Part shown: positions 41,472 through 51,370 of the stretch, in pieces
Layout of the letters: the number at the start of each line of letters is the position of its first letter
Numbering within the stretch: the first letter of the stretch is position 1
Origin: Alistipes sp.
Lineage (GTDB): Bacteria; Bacteroidota; Bacteroidia; Bacteroidales; Rikenellaceae
Direction of reading: 5' to 3'
DNA: 55,288 nucleotides
NCBI GenBank assembly: GCA_020026335.1
Contig: JAHHQO010000014.1
Location: 1 to 55,288, forward strand
Notes under the pieces: model-generated
Told to the model about the DNA's origin: nothing
What the model saw: only the letters and a program-made list of their open reading frames with translations
Database searches by the model: none
Translations under genes and position numbers: made by a program

Positions 41472-44400
41472 TTAATGGTTATTTTTTATCAGAAAATTCA
41501 GAATGTCGCCCATCAGACGGTCGCGTGAGCTCTCGTCGGTGATGCTCTCGAAGGGGAAGCCCATCGCGGCGGTCGGAGCCCCCTCGTCGGAGATGACCAT
41601 TACCGAGGCGTGATTATCGACATAACGCAGGGCGGTGTGCGCTTTGTTGCTGGTGGGTCGAAGCTCCTCGACACGCTCAATCATGTAGTGCTCCTCGCAT
41701 CGCTCGTCATTGAAACGGTAGTCGCCGCGGTGGAAATTGCCTTTCGAAGCGGTGACCCTCACCTTGTTGCGGTGGTGTTGGAGTTGTGATTGGGGTTGGC
41801 AGTGCAGCACCTCGCGGATAAACTCCTCGCCCTCCTCGTCCTGCATATCGGAAAGCAGGTAGCAGCCCGACACAAAGAGCGCACCACCCTGTCGGGTGTA
41901 GGTGCGGAGTGCGTGGCGCAGATCTTGGGGCAGTGCTTCAAATTCGGGTTTCCGAAGTCCGCGTCCCATGGGGGTAAGGCATTGCTTGCCCAAAATCAAA
42001 TCCACGGCATCGTACTTCTCGATGTCGGCGTCACCGCTCTTGACCGATGCCACCGAAGCCGAACAATAGGAGTAGCCGGCGCGGGCAACGGATTGTCCGT
42101 GCAGATAGGGATAATCGAAGGTGTTACCGCCGATGACCTCTGTGGTGTAGTCGGTGTTGCAGGCACCCAGCATCAGCGAGTCGTTGGGACAGCGCATCTG
42201 GCTGAGGTCATAGACGCGTTGCAGGCCTGCAAAGGAGATGTCTCGCTTGTCGGGTACACCACCATCTATGTCATACATGAAACCTGCCAGCGTGTCGTTG
42301 CGCATGATGTAGGGGGCACTCACACGCTCAAATCCGTTGACGATGAGCACCTCGCCGCGCTCCTCGATGGCTCGGCACGAGGAGAGTATCTCGCTGGGGA
42401 AGCTCTCGCCACCGTTATTCACGGCAGTGACCTTGTAGCTGTAAATATGTCCGCGGTCCTGTCCCGTGACAAACGATGCACGGGGCGTGTAGCGTCCCGA
42501 GTCGAAACCGCCGTCGTCCTTGCGGGTATAGACGATATAGCCCGTGGGGGCGGCACTCTCCTCCAGCGAGTCCAATACGGGCGTCCATGAGAGTCGCACG
42601 CTGTCCACACCCATGAAGGTGGCGGCAAACGATTTGACGGGCAGGGGCTGCACGGTATATTCTGTGCCGTATTGTGAAGCGATGTATTTCAAGATGCCTT
42701 TATAGACGGCACGGCTGACCAAGAATTTAAATCGAGGGTCACTGCCGTAGCGCATATCGGCGAAGTTTTGATGCGAGAGCAACTCCAGCAGCATGGTTGG
42801 AGCATGGGGAATGCGTGCTTCGAAATAGGGACGGTTCCACAGACCGCGTCTGCGCCATTCGGGTTCCCAAGTGCGGCGGATGTCGCCGACCACCTGTGTC
42901 ATCACGATGTCCGTCAAGTCGCGCGAACGGTAGCGGCTCGCACCGCCAAAGAATAGACCGTGGTCCTCACGGGTGCAGAAGATACCCAGTGTGCCGATAA
43001 TCTCGTCCCCCTCCTTCGAACCAGAATCGGAGTGGAAAGCCAATGCCAAATCAATGGGTATGTTGAGTCCCAGGGAGTCGGGCAGGCGTTCCGAACCGCC
43101 CATGAGAGCATTGACCCAGCGGGCACGCGACATGATGTCGTCCTTGTAGTCGTCACCGAAAGATTTGGGACTGTATATCTCCGACGGGTAGCCTGCCCAC
43201 TGCAACCAGTAGCGTGCCGCCTCGCAGTAGCGCGGATGTCCGCTGGTCTCCGAGAGATAACAGCCGTCATCTTCGCGCAGGTCGGCCTTGACCTCGCGGG
43301 TCATGTTGCCGTAGCCGCCACCAATTTTTACGGCATCGGCAGAGATGCGTCTGCCCGGCTTGTCGGAGCTGTTGAGCAGGGTGACGATGTCCTGCTTGCC
43401 GGCATTGAGGTGAAAGTTACCCAGATAAATCCACGTTCCGCCACCCATTCGCTGATTGACGGCATAGCGGCTCTCACCGCCTGCGTGGTGCACTATGTAG
43501 GTCACCTTGTCGGCACTGTCCTCATAGGTGGCATAGCTCACATAAACGGCGTAATCGCCCTTCTCGGGAATGTCGGCACTCCATACGGCTTGGGCGGTTG
43601 CGCGTCCGTTCACACTGATGTTGTAGCGTGTCGTGCCCTCTCTGAAAGGGTTCTCATCGGCACGATAGACCTGTCGGCGGTGGGCAAAGCCCGTGACACC
43701 CGTCTGCCAGCCGTGACCGCTCTCGTGATAGGTCTCGCGGGCATCGTTGTCGGCCAACACTTCGTTGCGCTGAATGTCGCGCTCGCGGGGCAGAAGCACA
43801 CACGCACCTGCATTTTCGAGCATCGGCACCAAATAGGGCAACACGTAACTTTGGGTGTAGAGGTCCTCGCAGGTCTGCCACAAGAAGGAGCGTTGCCAGC
43901 GCCATTTGTTCTCGGGCTGGTCGAAGTAGTAGCCATGGCTCTGCCATACGGCAAGGTGGTGACCCGAGAGTCCCTGTGTCGGGGCATCGACCGCTGCGGA
44001 GAGTGTCTTGACCAAAGGTCGCTCGCTGGTGTTGACAAAGGGAATGGAACCGCGTGACGAGGGGTGCGAGGTGCGTTTCCCACGTTTGGTGGTCACTTCC
44101 TCCTCTTTTTCGGAGTCCTTGGGCGTGCGGTACGCCATGGGGATAAGTTCCGATATTTCGTGACGGTCGGTGTAGACCTTTATCTCGTAATGCTTGTAGG
44201 CCGAGGGCAGTCCCTCGCGGATAACGCGTTTGAGCTCCTCGACATTGTCCTCTCGAAAAGGATAGTAGGAAAGACCTTTCGAGAAGTAGAATTTGAGGGT
44301 GTTGCGGGAGATATCCACCGCATCGATTCTCACGTTGCAATACGCTACGGTTTGCTGTACCATCTCCGAAACATCGCGTGCGATATGGAGTCGCATGGCG

Positions 44401-44480
44401 CGATTGATTCCTGCCGCGTAGACATCGACAGATGCCAGCATGAGGAAAGAAAGGAATGTATATTTAAGTCTATTTTTCAT
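41472..44480 (-). CDS. large secreted protein with amidase-like, golvesin-like and fibronectin III regions
   Basis: I choose the ATG at 44480; the upstream alternative is a TTG. The 1002-residue protein has a signal peptide (MKNRLKYTFLSFLMLASVDV). The first third resembles N-acetylmuramoyl-amidase-like proteins with HLAVWQSHGYYFD and DLALAFHSDSG. A golvesin-like domain (about 300-400) has YVSYATYEDS and DAVKIGGGYG, and a fibronectin III-like part (about 640-720) contains SVRLSWTPV and YSYKVTAVNNGG. Homologs are often named xanthan lyase, but I see no lyase signature. Cell-wall or glycan binding outside the cell is likely. Confidence 0.82.
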   Translation of the reverse strand: MKNRLKYTFLSFLMLASVDVYAAGINRAMRLHIARDVSEMVQQTVAYCNVRIDAVDISRNTLKFYFSKGLSYYPFREDNVEELKRVIREGLPSAYKHYEIKVYTDRHEISELIPMAYRTPKDSEKEEEVTTKRGKRTSHPSSRGSIPFVNTSERPLVKTLSAAVDAPTQGLSGHHLAVWQSHGYYFDQPENKWRWQRSFLWQTCEDLYTQSYVLPYLVPMLENAGACVLLPRERDIQRNEVLADNDARETYHESGHGWQTGVTGFAHRRQVYRADENPFREGTTRYNISVNGRATAQAVWSADIPEKGDYAVYVSYATYEDSADKVTYIVHHAGGESRYAVNQRMGGGTWIYLGNFHLNAGKQDIVTLLNSSDKPGRRISADAVKIGGGYGNMTREVKADLREDDGCYLSETSGHPRYCEAARYWLQWAGYPSEIYSPKSFGDDYKDDIMSRARWVNALMGGSERLPDSLGLNIPIDLALAFHSDSGSKEGDEIIGTLGIFCTREDHGLFFGGASRYRSRDLTDIVMTQVVGDIRRTWEPEWRRRGLWNRPYFEARIPHAPTMLLELLSHQNFADMRYGSDPRFKFLVSRAVYKGILKYIASQYGTEYTVQPLPVKSFAATFMGVDSVRLSWTPVLDSLEESAAPTGYIVYTRKDDGGFDSGRYTPRASFVTGQDRGHIYSYKVTAVNNGGESFPSEILSSCRAIEERGEVLIVNGFERVSAPYIMRNDTLAGFMYDIDGGVPDKRDISFAGLQRVYDLSQMRCPNDSLMLGACNTDYTTEVIGGNTFDYPYLHGQSVARAGYSYCSASVASVKSGDADIEKYDAVDLILGKQCLTPMGRGLRKPEFEALPQDLRHALRTYTRQGGALFVSGCYLLSDMQDEEGEEFIREVLHCQPQSQLQHHRNKVRVTASKGNFHRGDYRFNDERCEEHYMIERVEELRPTSNKAHTALRYVDNHASVMVISDEGAPTAAMGFPFESITDESSRDRLMGDILNFLIKNNH

Positions 44481-45921
44481 GGTGTCGGACAAGCAGCAAC
44501 ATTCCCACGAAGGTGAATGCCGCGTTATAGATTAACAATTCAAAACCTATCTGATAGTTCCAATATTCGCGTGCCGCCCACTGTAAGGCGATGCTCAACA
44601 GCGGAGCAGCGACAGCCACCCACGGCACATAGCGGTCACGGATTTTCAAACGTGTGAACATACCGAAAAGGAACATACCCAGTATCGGACCGTAGGTGTA
44701 GCTCGCCATTTGGTACACCAGGTTGATGACGCTGTCGTTGGCAAGGCTCTCGAAAGCCAAAATCAGGAGCAGCATACCCACAGCCATGAGAATGTGTACA
44801 CGTTGGCGTACCGTGGTCAGACGTTTGTCATCGTAGCGTTTCGTGCCGTCGAGGATGTCGATGGTGAACGATGTGGTGAGGGCGGTGAGTGCCGAGCCTG
44901 CCGCCGAGTAGGTGCTGGAGATAAGTCCCACGACAAACAGCACACCCACAATCACGGGCAGTCCGCCATCGACAGCCACCATCGAGAAAATCTGGTCACC
45001 CTTTTCGGGTGGGGTCATGCCCGTGCGCTCCATGTAGAGGTAGAGCAGGATACCCAGCACCAGAAAGAGGTAGATAACCACAATCTGCGCCAGTGCCGTG
45101 ATGACGATATTCTTCTGGGCATCGCGCGGTGTCGGGCACGACATGTTGCGCTGCATCATGTCCTGGTCGAGTCCTGTCATGGCCACCAGCATGACGATGC
45201 CGGCAAAAAACATCTTCCAGAAATATCGGTCGGACGAGGGGTCTTCGAAGAAAAGCATCTTCGAGAGGGGCGACTGTGTCACCTCGCGGTGCAGGTCTGC
45301 CCAACCCAAATCCAGCGAACGGGAGATGAAAAAGAGGGTCAGCACCAAACTGCCGACCAGACAGAGGGTCTTCAGGGTGTCGGTCCATATCAGCGACTTC
45401 ACCCCACCCTGCCGGGTGTAGAGCCACACCAGCAGCATGGAGAGCGAGGCGTTCAGCCAAAACGGGAGTCCATAGTGCGAGAAGACGAGCAACTGCATGA
45501 CGGTGCAGACCACATAGACACGAAGTGCCGCACCCAATATCTTCGAGAGAAAGAAAAAGGCGGCACCCGAGCGGTGCGAAGCGATACCGAAACGCGAGTC
45601 GAGATATTCGTAGAGCGAGACGACCTTCAGACGATAGAGGGTCGGAATCAATACAAAGGCGACGATGAACTGACCGATGGTGAAACCGGCCACCATCTGC
45701 ATGTATGAGAAAGCGTCCGTTCCCACAGAGCCGGGCACGGAGATGAACGTAACACCCGATATGGCGGCTCCAATCATGGCCAGAGCGGCCATATACCAGG
45801 GAGTTTGACGGTTGCCGGTGAAGAATGCGGCATTTCCTGCTTTTTGTCCCGAATACCAGGCTACAAGGAATAAGATGGCGATGTAGCCCAAAACGGTGAA
45901 GATAACTGCTGTCGGTGTCAT
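44470..45921 (-). CDS. sodium:solute symporter (SSS family)
   Basis: I choose the ATG at 45921 (MTPTAVIFTVLGY); an extension to 45948 begins MCVFSKKRQ. The 483-residue protein has about 12-13 membrane segments and SSS features, such as SGVTFISVPGSVGTDAF, SLYEYLDSRFG and MTGLDQDMMQRNM. Such transporters import sugars, amino acids or sialic acid with sodium. The next gene overlaps by 11 bases, so a link between an extracellular hydrolase and uptake of its product is a reasonable guess. Confidence 0.9.
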   Translation of the reverse strand: MTPTAVIFTVLGYIAILFLVAWYSGQKAGNAAFFTGNRQTPWYMAALAMIGAAISGVTFISVPGSVGTDAFSYMQMVAGFTIGQFIVAFVLIPTLYRLKVVSLYEYLDSRFGIASHRSGAAFFFLSKILGAALRVYVVCTVMQLLVFSHYGLPFWLNASLSMLLVWLYTRQGGVKSLIWTDTLKTLCLVGSLVLTLFFISRSLDLGWADLHREVTQSPLSKMLFFEDPSSDRYFWKMFFAGIVMLVAMTGLDQDMMQRNMSCPTPRDAQKNIVITALAQIVVIYLFLVLGILLYLYMERTGMTPPEKGDQIFSMVAVDGGLPVIVGVLFVVGLISSTYSAAGSALTALTTSFTIDILDGTKRYDDKRLTTVRQRVHILMAVGMLLLILAFESLANDSVINLVYQMASYTYGPILGMFLFGMFTRLKIRDRYVPWVAVAAPLLSIALQWAAREYWNYQIGFELLIYNAAFTFVGMLLLVRHHEK

Positions 45922-46078
45922 TTGGCGTTTTTTAGAAAAAACACACAAATGTACAAATTATCGTCGGATAATTGTCACATCTCTTTGCTAAAAATCTCCC
46001 ACTCTCTCCCGAAGGGAGAATATTGCATACAGTGCGTGATGAGACGGGTGGAGTGTTTCCTTTTCGGGGATAAATTCC

Positions 46079-46086
46079 TATCTTTG
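46079..46086 (+). promoter_or_regulatory. putative -7 element of the helicase gene
   Basis: TATCTTTG matches TAnnTTTG and lies 28 bases before the ATG at 46114. This argues against the longer start at 45922, which lies upstream of the element. Confidence 0.55.
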
Positions 46087-46113
46087 TTATCCAACCCCTT
46101 TGTGTACCGAGAT

Positions 46114-48912
46114 ATGGACTATCTGATGAACGCTATGATACTCATTGACGGAGTGCCGTCAATCAACCCTGTGGCAAAATGTTATTATATGAGACGCCGG
46201 CATTGCTACTCTGTTCGTTTCTGCCACGGCAATCGGGAGTATTTCTACGGCGCAAAGCGAATTACCGTACTCAAAAATCCCGTTTCCGTATCGCCCGACT
46301 ATCTCATCGTCAGTCATCGCAGTGAGGTGCTGTCGCATATCCGTACCATCTGGGAGTACCGCGGTGCGATGAGTCTGTATTGGCGCATTGTGTTTGAGAA
46401 CGGAGCGGTGGTGGAGTACGACAAGTCGAATTTGGAGGTCAGAGAGTCGTGCCTGCAAGATGAGGTGACGTTGAACGTCCTGCACTACTTCGAGCAGGTA
46501 GCTGCCCACAATGCTCTCGCGGGTGATGACAATATGCCCCTGTTGCTGAAGCAGTACCGTCAGATTCAATTCCTCGACCGCCGGTCGGCAGCGGCCTGCT
46601 ATCTCAACCCTACTTTTGCGCCGATGACCCGACGGGAGCGCGACACCCTCATCTACCCTTTCGGTTGCAATGCCAGCCAAAAACAGGCGGTGGAGCGGGC
46701 CTTTGAGAATCAGATTAGTGTCATCGAGGGCCCTCCCGGAACAGGCAAGACGCAGACGATACTCAACATCATTGCCAACATCATCTGCAAGGGGCAGACC
46801 GTCATGGTGGTGTCGAACAGCAACTCGGCCATCGAAAATGTCGCCGAGAAACTTGAACAGCGTCACTACGGCTTCATGGTGGCGGAGTTGGGCAGTTCGA
46901 AAAACAAAGAGATGTTCCTTGCGATGCAGGCCATCGACAAGCTTTATCCCCACGAGTTGATGTCGTGGAAAAATAAAGCCGCCGACAGTCCCTATTATCT
47001 CACGCGGTTGGAGAAGGTTACGCAAAATATGTGTGTCCTCTTCAAAAAGCAGGAGGAGCTTTCGCATGCCAAACAGGAGTACCGTGCGCTGGAGCTGGAG
47101 AAGCGTCACTTCCATTCGGAGGTAGGCCTGCATATTTCCCTGCGGTTGAAAAGCTATATGCCCTCGCGCCATTTGATTCGTCTGTGGCAGACCCTGCAAC
47201 GCTACGAGGAGGAGGGACAGGTCTCGGCGTGGAAAAGCTGGTGGCGCAATAAGGTGACACGGCTGAAAGCCGCCACGATATTTTTGAACGGAGCGTCGAA
47301 GTTCCTGCAACTTGACACCTCGAAGCGTATCGCTGTCTTACAGAGTCTCTATTACGAGAAGCGTATGGCGGAACTTCATCGGAAAATCAAGTCGCTGGAG
47401 GAGTTGTTCTCGCGTTCCGATAGCAACCAAATGCTGGAATACTTCAATAAGGTATCGACCGTCTATTTCAATCATACCCTCTACAAACGCTATGGCGGGC
47501 ATCGGGTGAAGCCGTTTTTCACCCCTGCCATGATACGGCAGAATCCTGCGGGATTCCTGCATGAGTTCCCCGTGGTGTTGAGTACGACCTTCTCCTCGCG
47601 CAATAACTTTTCGTCCGATGTGTTGTTCGACTATGTGATTATGGACGAGGCATCGCAGGTCTCCTCCGAGACGGGACTTCTGGCACTGACCTGTGCCCGC
47701 AATGCGGTGATTGTCGGTGACTCGATGCAGCTACCCAATGTGGTGACACAAAACGATATAGAGACATTCGGAGCACTTGCCGAAAAGATGAACATTCCAG
47801 AGGAGTATGACTGCACGCGGTACAGCTTCCTCGACTCGTTGTGCCGTGTGGTGAAAGATGTTCCCCAAACTCTTTTGCGGGAGCACTACCGTTGTCACCC
47901 CAAGATTATAGAGTTCTGCAATCAGAAGTTCTATGACGGGCGATTAATCTGCATGACTGAGGATAAGGGCGAGAAAGAGGTGATGACGGCCATTCGCACG
48001 GTGAGGGGTAACCATTCGCGTGACCGCATGAACCAGCGCGAAATAGATGTCATTGATGAGGAGGTGCTTCCTATATTAGAAGTGGACTCTCGTGAAATCG
48101 GCATCATTGCCCCCTACAACCATCAGGTCGATGAATTGCAAAAGCAGCTGTCCTCGGATGCCGACATCGCCACGGTGCACAAATTCCAAGGACGCGAGAA
48201 AGACACCATCATTCTCTCCGCGGTCGATGATGTCATCACACCCTTCTCCGACGATGCACACCTTCTGAATGTCGCCATCTCGAGAGCGCGTCACCACTTC
48301 TGTCTGGTGATGTCGGGCAACGAGCAACCGCAGGAGAGCAACATCTCCGATTTGTTGGGCTACATCAAGTACAACAACTTCACAATCAGCGACAGCAAGG
48401 TGCGCTCCATCTTCGATTACCTCTATCAGCCCTACACCGAGTCGCTGCGTGCTTTCCTCAAGCGACACCGCCACATCTCGGAATACGCTTCGGAGAACCT
48501 CACCTTCGCGCTCTTGGAGGAGATATTCTCCTCTCGTCCGCAATACAGCCATTTGGGCATCATCTGCCACCAGTCGCTGGGACTGCTCATTGGCGACAAC
48601 TCGCTGATGACACCCGATGAGCAACGGTATGTGAGTCATGCCGACACACACATCGACTTCCTGTTGTATAACCGTGTGAGCAAGCGTGCGGTGCTTGCCA
48701 TCGAGACCGATGGTTATGCCTTCCACAAGAGTGGTAGTCGACAGGCGGAGCGCGATGCCATGAAGAATGATATTCTCACCAAATATGGAATTCCCTTCCT
48801 GCGGCTTTCGACCGCGGGCAGCAACGAGCGGCGGCATATAGAATCGAAATTGCAAGAACTTCTGCCGGAACAGCCCCTGCCTTCGTCTGCCGAAAAAATG
48901 CCAACAGCCTAA
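46114..48912 (+). CDS. SF1 (Upf1-like) helicase with C-terminal nuclease-like domain
   Basis: I choose the ATG at 46114 over the in-frame 45922, because a promoter element lies at 46079 and the extension is low in conservation. The 932-residue protein has Walker A GPPGTGKTQT near 206, Walker B DYVIMDEASQ near 506, VIVGDSMQLP near 535, REHYRCHP near 589 and NVAISRARHHF near 719. The C-terminal end (about 830-925) has LAIETDGYAFH and KNDILTKYGIPFLRLS, which fits a DUF2726/Vsr-like endonuclease fold. It may process or repair nucleic acid, or act against foreign DNA. It is a single gene; its exact role is unknown. Confidence 0.88.
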   Translation: MDYLMNAMILIDGVPSINPVAKCYYMRRRHCYSVRFCHGNREYFYGAKRITVLKNPVSVSPDYLIVSHRSEVLSHIRTIWEYRGAMSLYWRIVFENGAVVEYDKSNLEVRESCLQDEVTLNVLHYFEQVAAHNALAGDDNMPLLLKQYRQIQFLDRRSAAACYLNPTFAPMTRRERDTLIYPFGCNASQKQAVERAFENQISVIEGPPGTGKTQTILNIIANIICKGQTVMVVSNSNSAIENVAEKLEQRHYGFMVAELGSSKNKEMFLAMQAIDKLYPHELMSWKNKAADSPYYLTRLEKVTQNMCVLFKKQEELSHAKQEYRALELEKRHFHSEVGLHISLRLKSYMPSRHLIRLWQTLQRYEEEGQVSAWKSWWRNKVTRLKAATIFLNGASKFLQLDTSKRIAVLQSLYYEKRMAELHRKIKSLEELFSRSDSNQMLEYFNKVSTVYFNHTLYKRYGGHRVKPFFTPAMIRQNPAGFLHEFPVVLSTTFSSRNNFSSDVLFDYVIMDEASQVSSETGLLALTCARNAVIVGDSMQLPNVVTQNDIETFGALAEKMNIPEEYDCTRYSFLDSLCRVVKDVPQTLLREHYRCHPKIIEFCNQKFYDGRLICMTEDKGEKEVMTAIRTVRGNHSRDRMNQREIDVIDEEVLPILEVDSREIGIIAPYNHQVDELQKQLSSDADIATVHKFQGREKDTIILSAVDDVITPFSDDAHLLNVAISRARHHFCLVMSGNEQPQESNISDLLGYIKYNNFTISDSKVRSIFDYLYQPYTESLRAFLKRHRHISEYASENLTFALLEEIFSSRPQYSHLGIICHQSLGLLIGDNSLMTPDEQRYVSHADTHIDFLLYNRVSKRAVLAIETDGYAFHKSGSRQAERDAMKNDILTKYGIPFLRLSTAGSNERRHIESKLQELLPEQPLPSSAEKMPTA

Positions 48913-49011
48913 TATCGCAAATTTTATCGTGAAAAATGCAGGCCGAAATCGGTAAAAATGTTCTAAAATGAGAATTTTTTAGTGCTTTTGGCGAAAAAGT
49001 CGCAAAAAATC

Positions 49012-49041
49012 TTGTTAATCTCTGTGTGTTTACTACCTTTG
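49012..49041 (+). promoter_or_regulatory. Bacteroidetes-type promoter of the carboxyltransferase gene
   Basis: TTG at 49012-49014 and TACCTTTG at 49034-49041 are 19 bases apart, a near-perfect match. The leader would be about 65 bases. Confidence 0.85.
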
Positions 49042-49112
49042 CCAAATCCTAAAACATGACGCCGTTTTGCGCCATACAAAAATGAAAGAAACCAAATTAT
49101 AAACATACTGAA

Positions 49113-50972
49113 ATGGGAAAAACTATAAAAATCAGAGATCTAACATTGCGCGACGGACAGCAGTCTTCGTTTGCGACACGTATGAACCAGGCTCAAATCA
49201 ACCGATGCCTCCCGTTTTATAAGGATGCCAACTTCTATGCCATGGAGGTTTGGGGCGGTGCCGTTCCCGACTCTGTCATGCGTTATCTCAACGAGAGTCC
49301 CTGGACTCGTTTGGAGACCATCTACAAGGAGGTGGGCAATGTATCGAAACTGACAGCCCTTTCACGTGGTCGTAACCTTTTTGGTTACTCTCCCTACACC
49401 GATGAGATTATCGACGGATTCTGCCGCAATGCCATCGAGAGTGGTCTGGGTATCATGCGTATTTTCGATGCGTTGAACGATGTCGATAATGTGAAGTCCA
49501 CCATTAAATATGTAAAGCAGTATGGCGGTATTGCCGACTGCGCCGTGTGCTACACCGTAGATCCCAAATATCCTCCCCTCTCGTTCATGCAGCGTCTGAT
49601 GGGCAAGAAGAATCCCAAACCCGTATTCACCGACGAGTATTTTGTCGACAAGGCCAAGCAGCTGGCTGCTCTGGGTGCCGACATGATTACCCTCAAGGAT
49701 ATGTCGGGTCTGATTCCTCCCCGCCGTATCGCACGTCTGGTGAAGCTCATCAAGCAGAATGTGAATATTCCCGTTGATTTCCACACCCACTGTACTCCGG
49801 GCTACGGTCTGGCTTCGGTGCTTTCGGCTATCGTTGCAGGTGCCGACATTGTGGATACCAACTGCTGGTACTTCGCCGAGGGTACAGGTGCTCCCGCGCT
49901 GGAGTTCATCTATGTATTCTGCAAGAAACTGGGTATCGACCTGGGTGTGAACATGGAGGCTGTGGCAAAAATCAATGTCGAGTTGCGCGAGATCCGCAAG
50001 GAGCTGAACCTCTCGGTATTCGGTACAGAGAAGCCTGAGCCCAAGGCCTTCAACCCCCTCACCGGTCAGCTGCCCAAGGAGATTGACGCTCTGTTTGACG
50101 AGGCTATCCGTGCCGCACAGACTGACGATGAGGCAGCATGTATCGCCGCTTGTCAGAAGATTGAGGCTTACTTCGGCTTCCCCGCTCCCAACAAGCTCGT
50201 TCAGGAGGCAGAGATTCCCGGTGGTATGTACTCCAACATGGTGGCACAGCTCAAGCAGTTCAACAGCGAGGAGATTCTGCCCCGCGCCATGGAGCTGATT
50301 CCTTCGGTTCGTCTTGCAGCAGGTCTTCCTCCCTTGGTTACCCCCACATCGCAGATTGTCGGCGCACAGGCCGTGAACTGCGCACGTGACGAGAAGGCAG
50401 GTCGCCCCATGTACTCGCAGACCAGCGCACAGTTTGTAGGTCTGGTGAAGGGTGAGTACGGTAAGACTCCCGTGAAGGTAGACCCCGAATTCCGATTTAA
50501 GATTTGCGGTGTCAGAGAGGAGATTCCCTACGACACATCGAAGTATCAGATGCAGCCCAACCCCGTATTGGTCGAGGCCGGCGGTGTGAAGCTGGCAGAG
50601 AATGAGAAAGAGCAGCTCTTGTTGGAGTTGTTCCCCATGGTAGCCAAGAAGTTCCTTACCGACAAGAAGGTGAAAGCTTACGAGGCTGTGAAGGCAAAAG
50701 AAGCGAAGGCCGAGGCAGAGAAGAAGGCTGCCGAAGCACCCCACTTCGATCCCATCACGGGTAACACCGTGAATGCACCTCTTCCGGGTCACATCATCGA
50801 TATTCTGGTGAAGGTCGGCGATGAGATTAAGGCAGGTCAGGATGTCCTCATACTTGAGGCCATGAAGATGGAGAACTCCATCGCCAGCGACTACGCCGGT
50901 AGAGTCAAGCAGATTTTGGTCAAGACAGGCGACGTCGTTGCCACCGACCAGGTGCTTGTCGAAGTCGAGTAA
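49113..50972 (+). CDS. biotin-dependent carboxyltransferase subunit (OadA/PycB-like)
   Basis: This 619-residue protein has an HMG-CoA-lyase-like barrel (about 1-270; RDLTLRDGQQSSFATRM and VDFHTHCTPGYG with metal-binding His residues), a conserved PYC/OADA region (about 290-490), and a C-terminal biotinyl domain (about 545-619) with EAMKMENS, where Lys585 takes the biotin. It moves a carboxyl group between biotin and a keto acid such as oxaloacetate/pyruvate. The membrane decarboxylase beta subunit or a biotin carboxylase is not adjacent, so the complex is unknown. The promoter and terminator suggest high expression as a single gene. Confidence 0.93.
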   Translation: MGKTIKIRDLTLRDGQQSSFATRMNQAQINRCLPFYKDANFYAMEVWGGAVPDSVMRYLNESPWTRLETIYKEVGNVSKLTALSRGRNLFGYSPYTDEIIDGFCRNAIESGLGIMRIFDALNDVDNVKSTIKYVKQYGGIADCAVCYTVDPKYPPLSFMQRLMGKKNPKPVFTDEYFVDKAKQLAALGADMITLKDMSGLIPPRRIARLVKLIKQNVNIPVDFHTHCTPGYGLASVLSAIVAGADIVDTNCWYFAEGTGAPALEFIYVFCKKLGIDLGVNMEAVAKINVELREIRKELNLSVFGTEKPEPKAFNPLTGQLPKEIDALFDEAIRAAQTDDEAACIAACQKIEAYFGFPAPNKLVQEAEIPGGMYSNMVAQLKQFNSEEILPRAMELIPSVRLAAGLPPLVTPTSQIVGAQAVNCARDEKAGRPMYSQTSAQFVGLVKGEYGKTPVKVDPEFRFKICGVREEIPYDTSKYQMQPNPVLVEAGGVKLAENEKEQLLLELFPMVAKKFLTDKKVKAYEAVKAKEAKAEAEKKAAEAPHFDPITGNTVNAPLPGHIIDILVKVGDEIKAGQDVLILEAMKMENSIASDYAGRVKQILVKTGDVVATDQVLVEVE

Positions 50973-50993
50973 AAGAAAACAACTCTATAATAG

Positions 50994-51030
50994 AAAACCC
51001 ACGGATTCGATAATGAATCCGTGGGTTTTT
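50994..51030 (+). terminator. terminator of the carboxyltransferase gene
   Basis: AACCCACGGATTC at 50996-51008 pairs with GAATCCGTGGGTT at 51015-51027 around six bases, followed by T. It ends a clear transcription unit. Confidence 0.93.
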
Positions 51031-51370
51031 GTTTTTAGTGAAGTCGGGCTTGAAAGGTGAGTCTTTCCCGTTTCTCCCTCTCTTTCCGCAAGGAACAGAA
51101 CGGAAGCGTTCAGAAAACCGTTCTGAAAGCAATCAAAGCGTCGTATTTCAAGCGATTACGGTGCTTTAATTGTATCGTATGAACAGGGTGTAACCGACCG
51201 AATGCAGGAATCGGTAGCCAGCAATCGGTCATTTCCTGCTACATTTGGTGCTACAGAAAAAAATATAGCAGTGAACGGTTGCTGAATAGCAAATTGACTG
51301 CATTACAATGACTTAATCATGATAAATTTTGTTGAACTTTGTAGCATGTGCTACATAAAACCGAATTGTT
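51031..51370. other. non-coding stretch before the integrase remnant
   Basis: About 340 bases without a gene. It contains three copies of TGCTACA (51237, 51249, 51349), the last part of the perfect inverted repeat TGTAGCATGTGCTACA at 51340-51355. These may be recombinase arm sites of the former mobile element. I see no tRNA gene that could have served as an integration site. Confidence 0.55.
51340..51355. repeat. inverted repeat TGTAGCATGTGCTACA
   Basis: TGTAGCA and TGCTACA face each other across TG, a perfect inverted repeat, 15 bases before the integrase start codon. Direct TGCTACA copies lie 100 bases upstream. Confidence 0.7.

Noticed and set aside
40093..45921. Part of the pigment cluster on the minus strand
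   Set aside because: The strong bidirectional terminator at 40033-40072 separates it, and its genes (symporter, YqeY, SBF transporter) do not fit pigment synthesis.
45922..46113. Extended start of the helicase gene at 45922
   Set aside because: This segment overlaps the divergent symporter promoter region and lies before the TATCTTTG element at 46079; helicase-like sequence begins near 46114.
51031..51370. tRNA gene serving as integration site
   Set aside because: No cloverleaf or CCA-like 3' end could be found by eye in this stretch.
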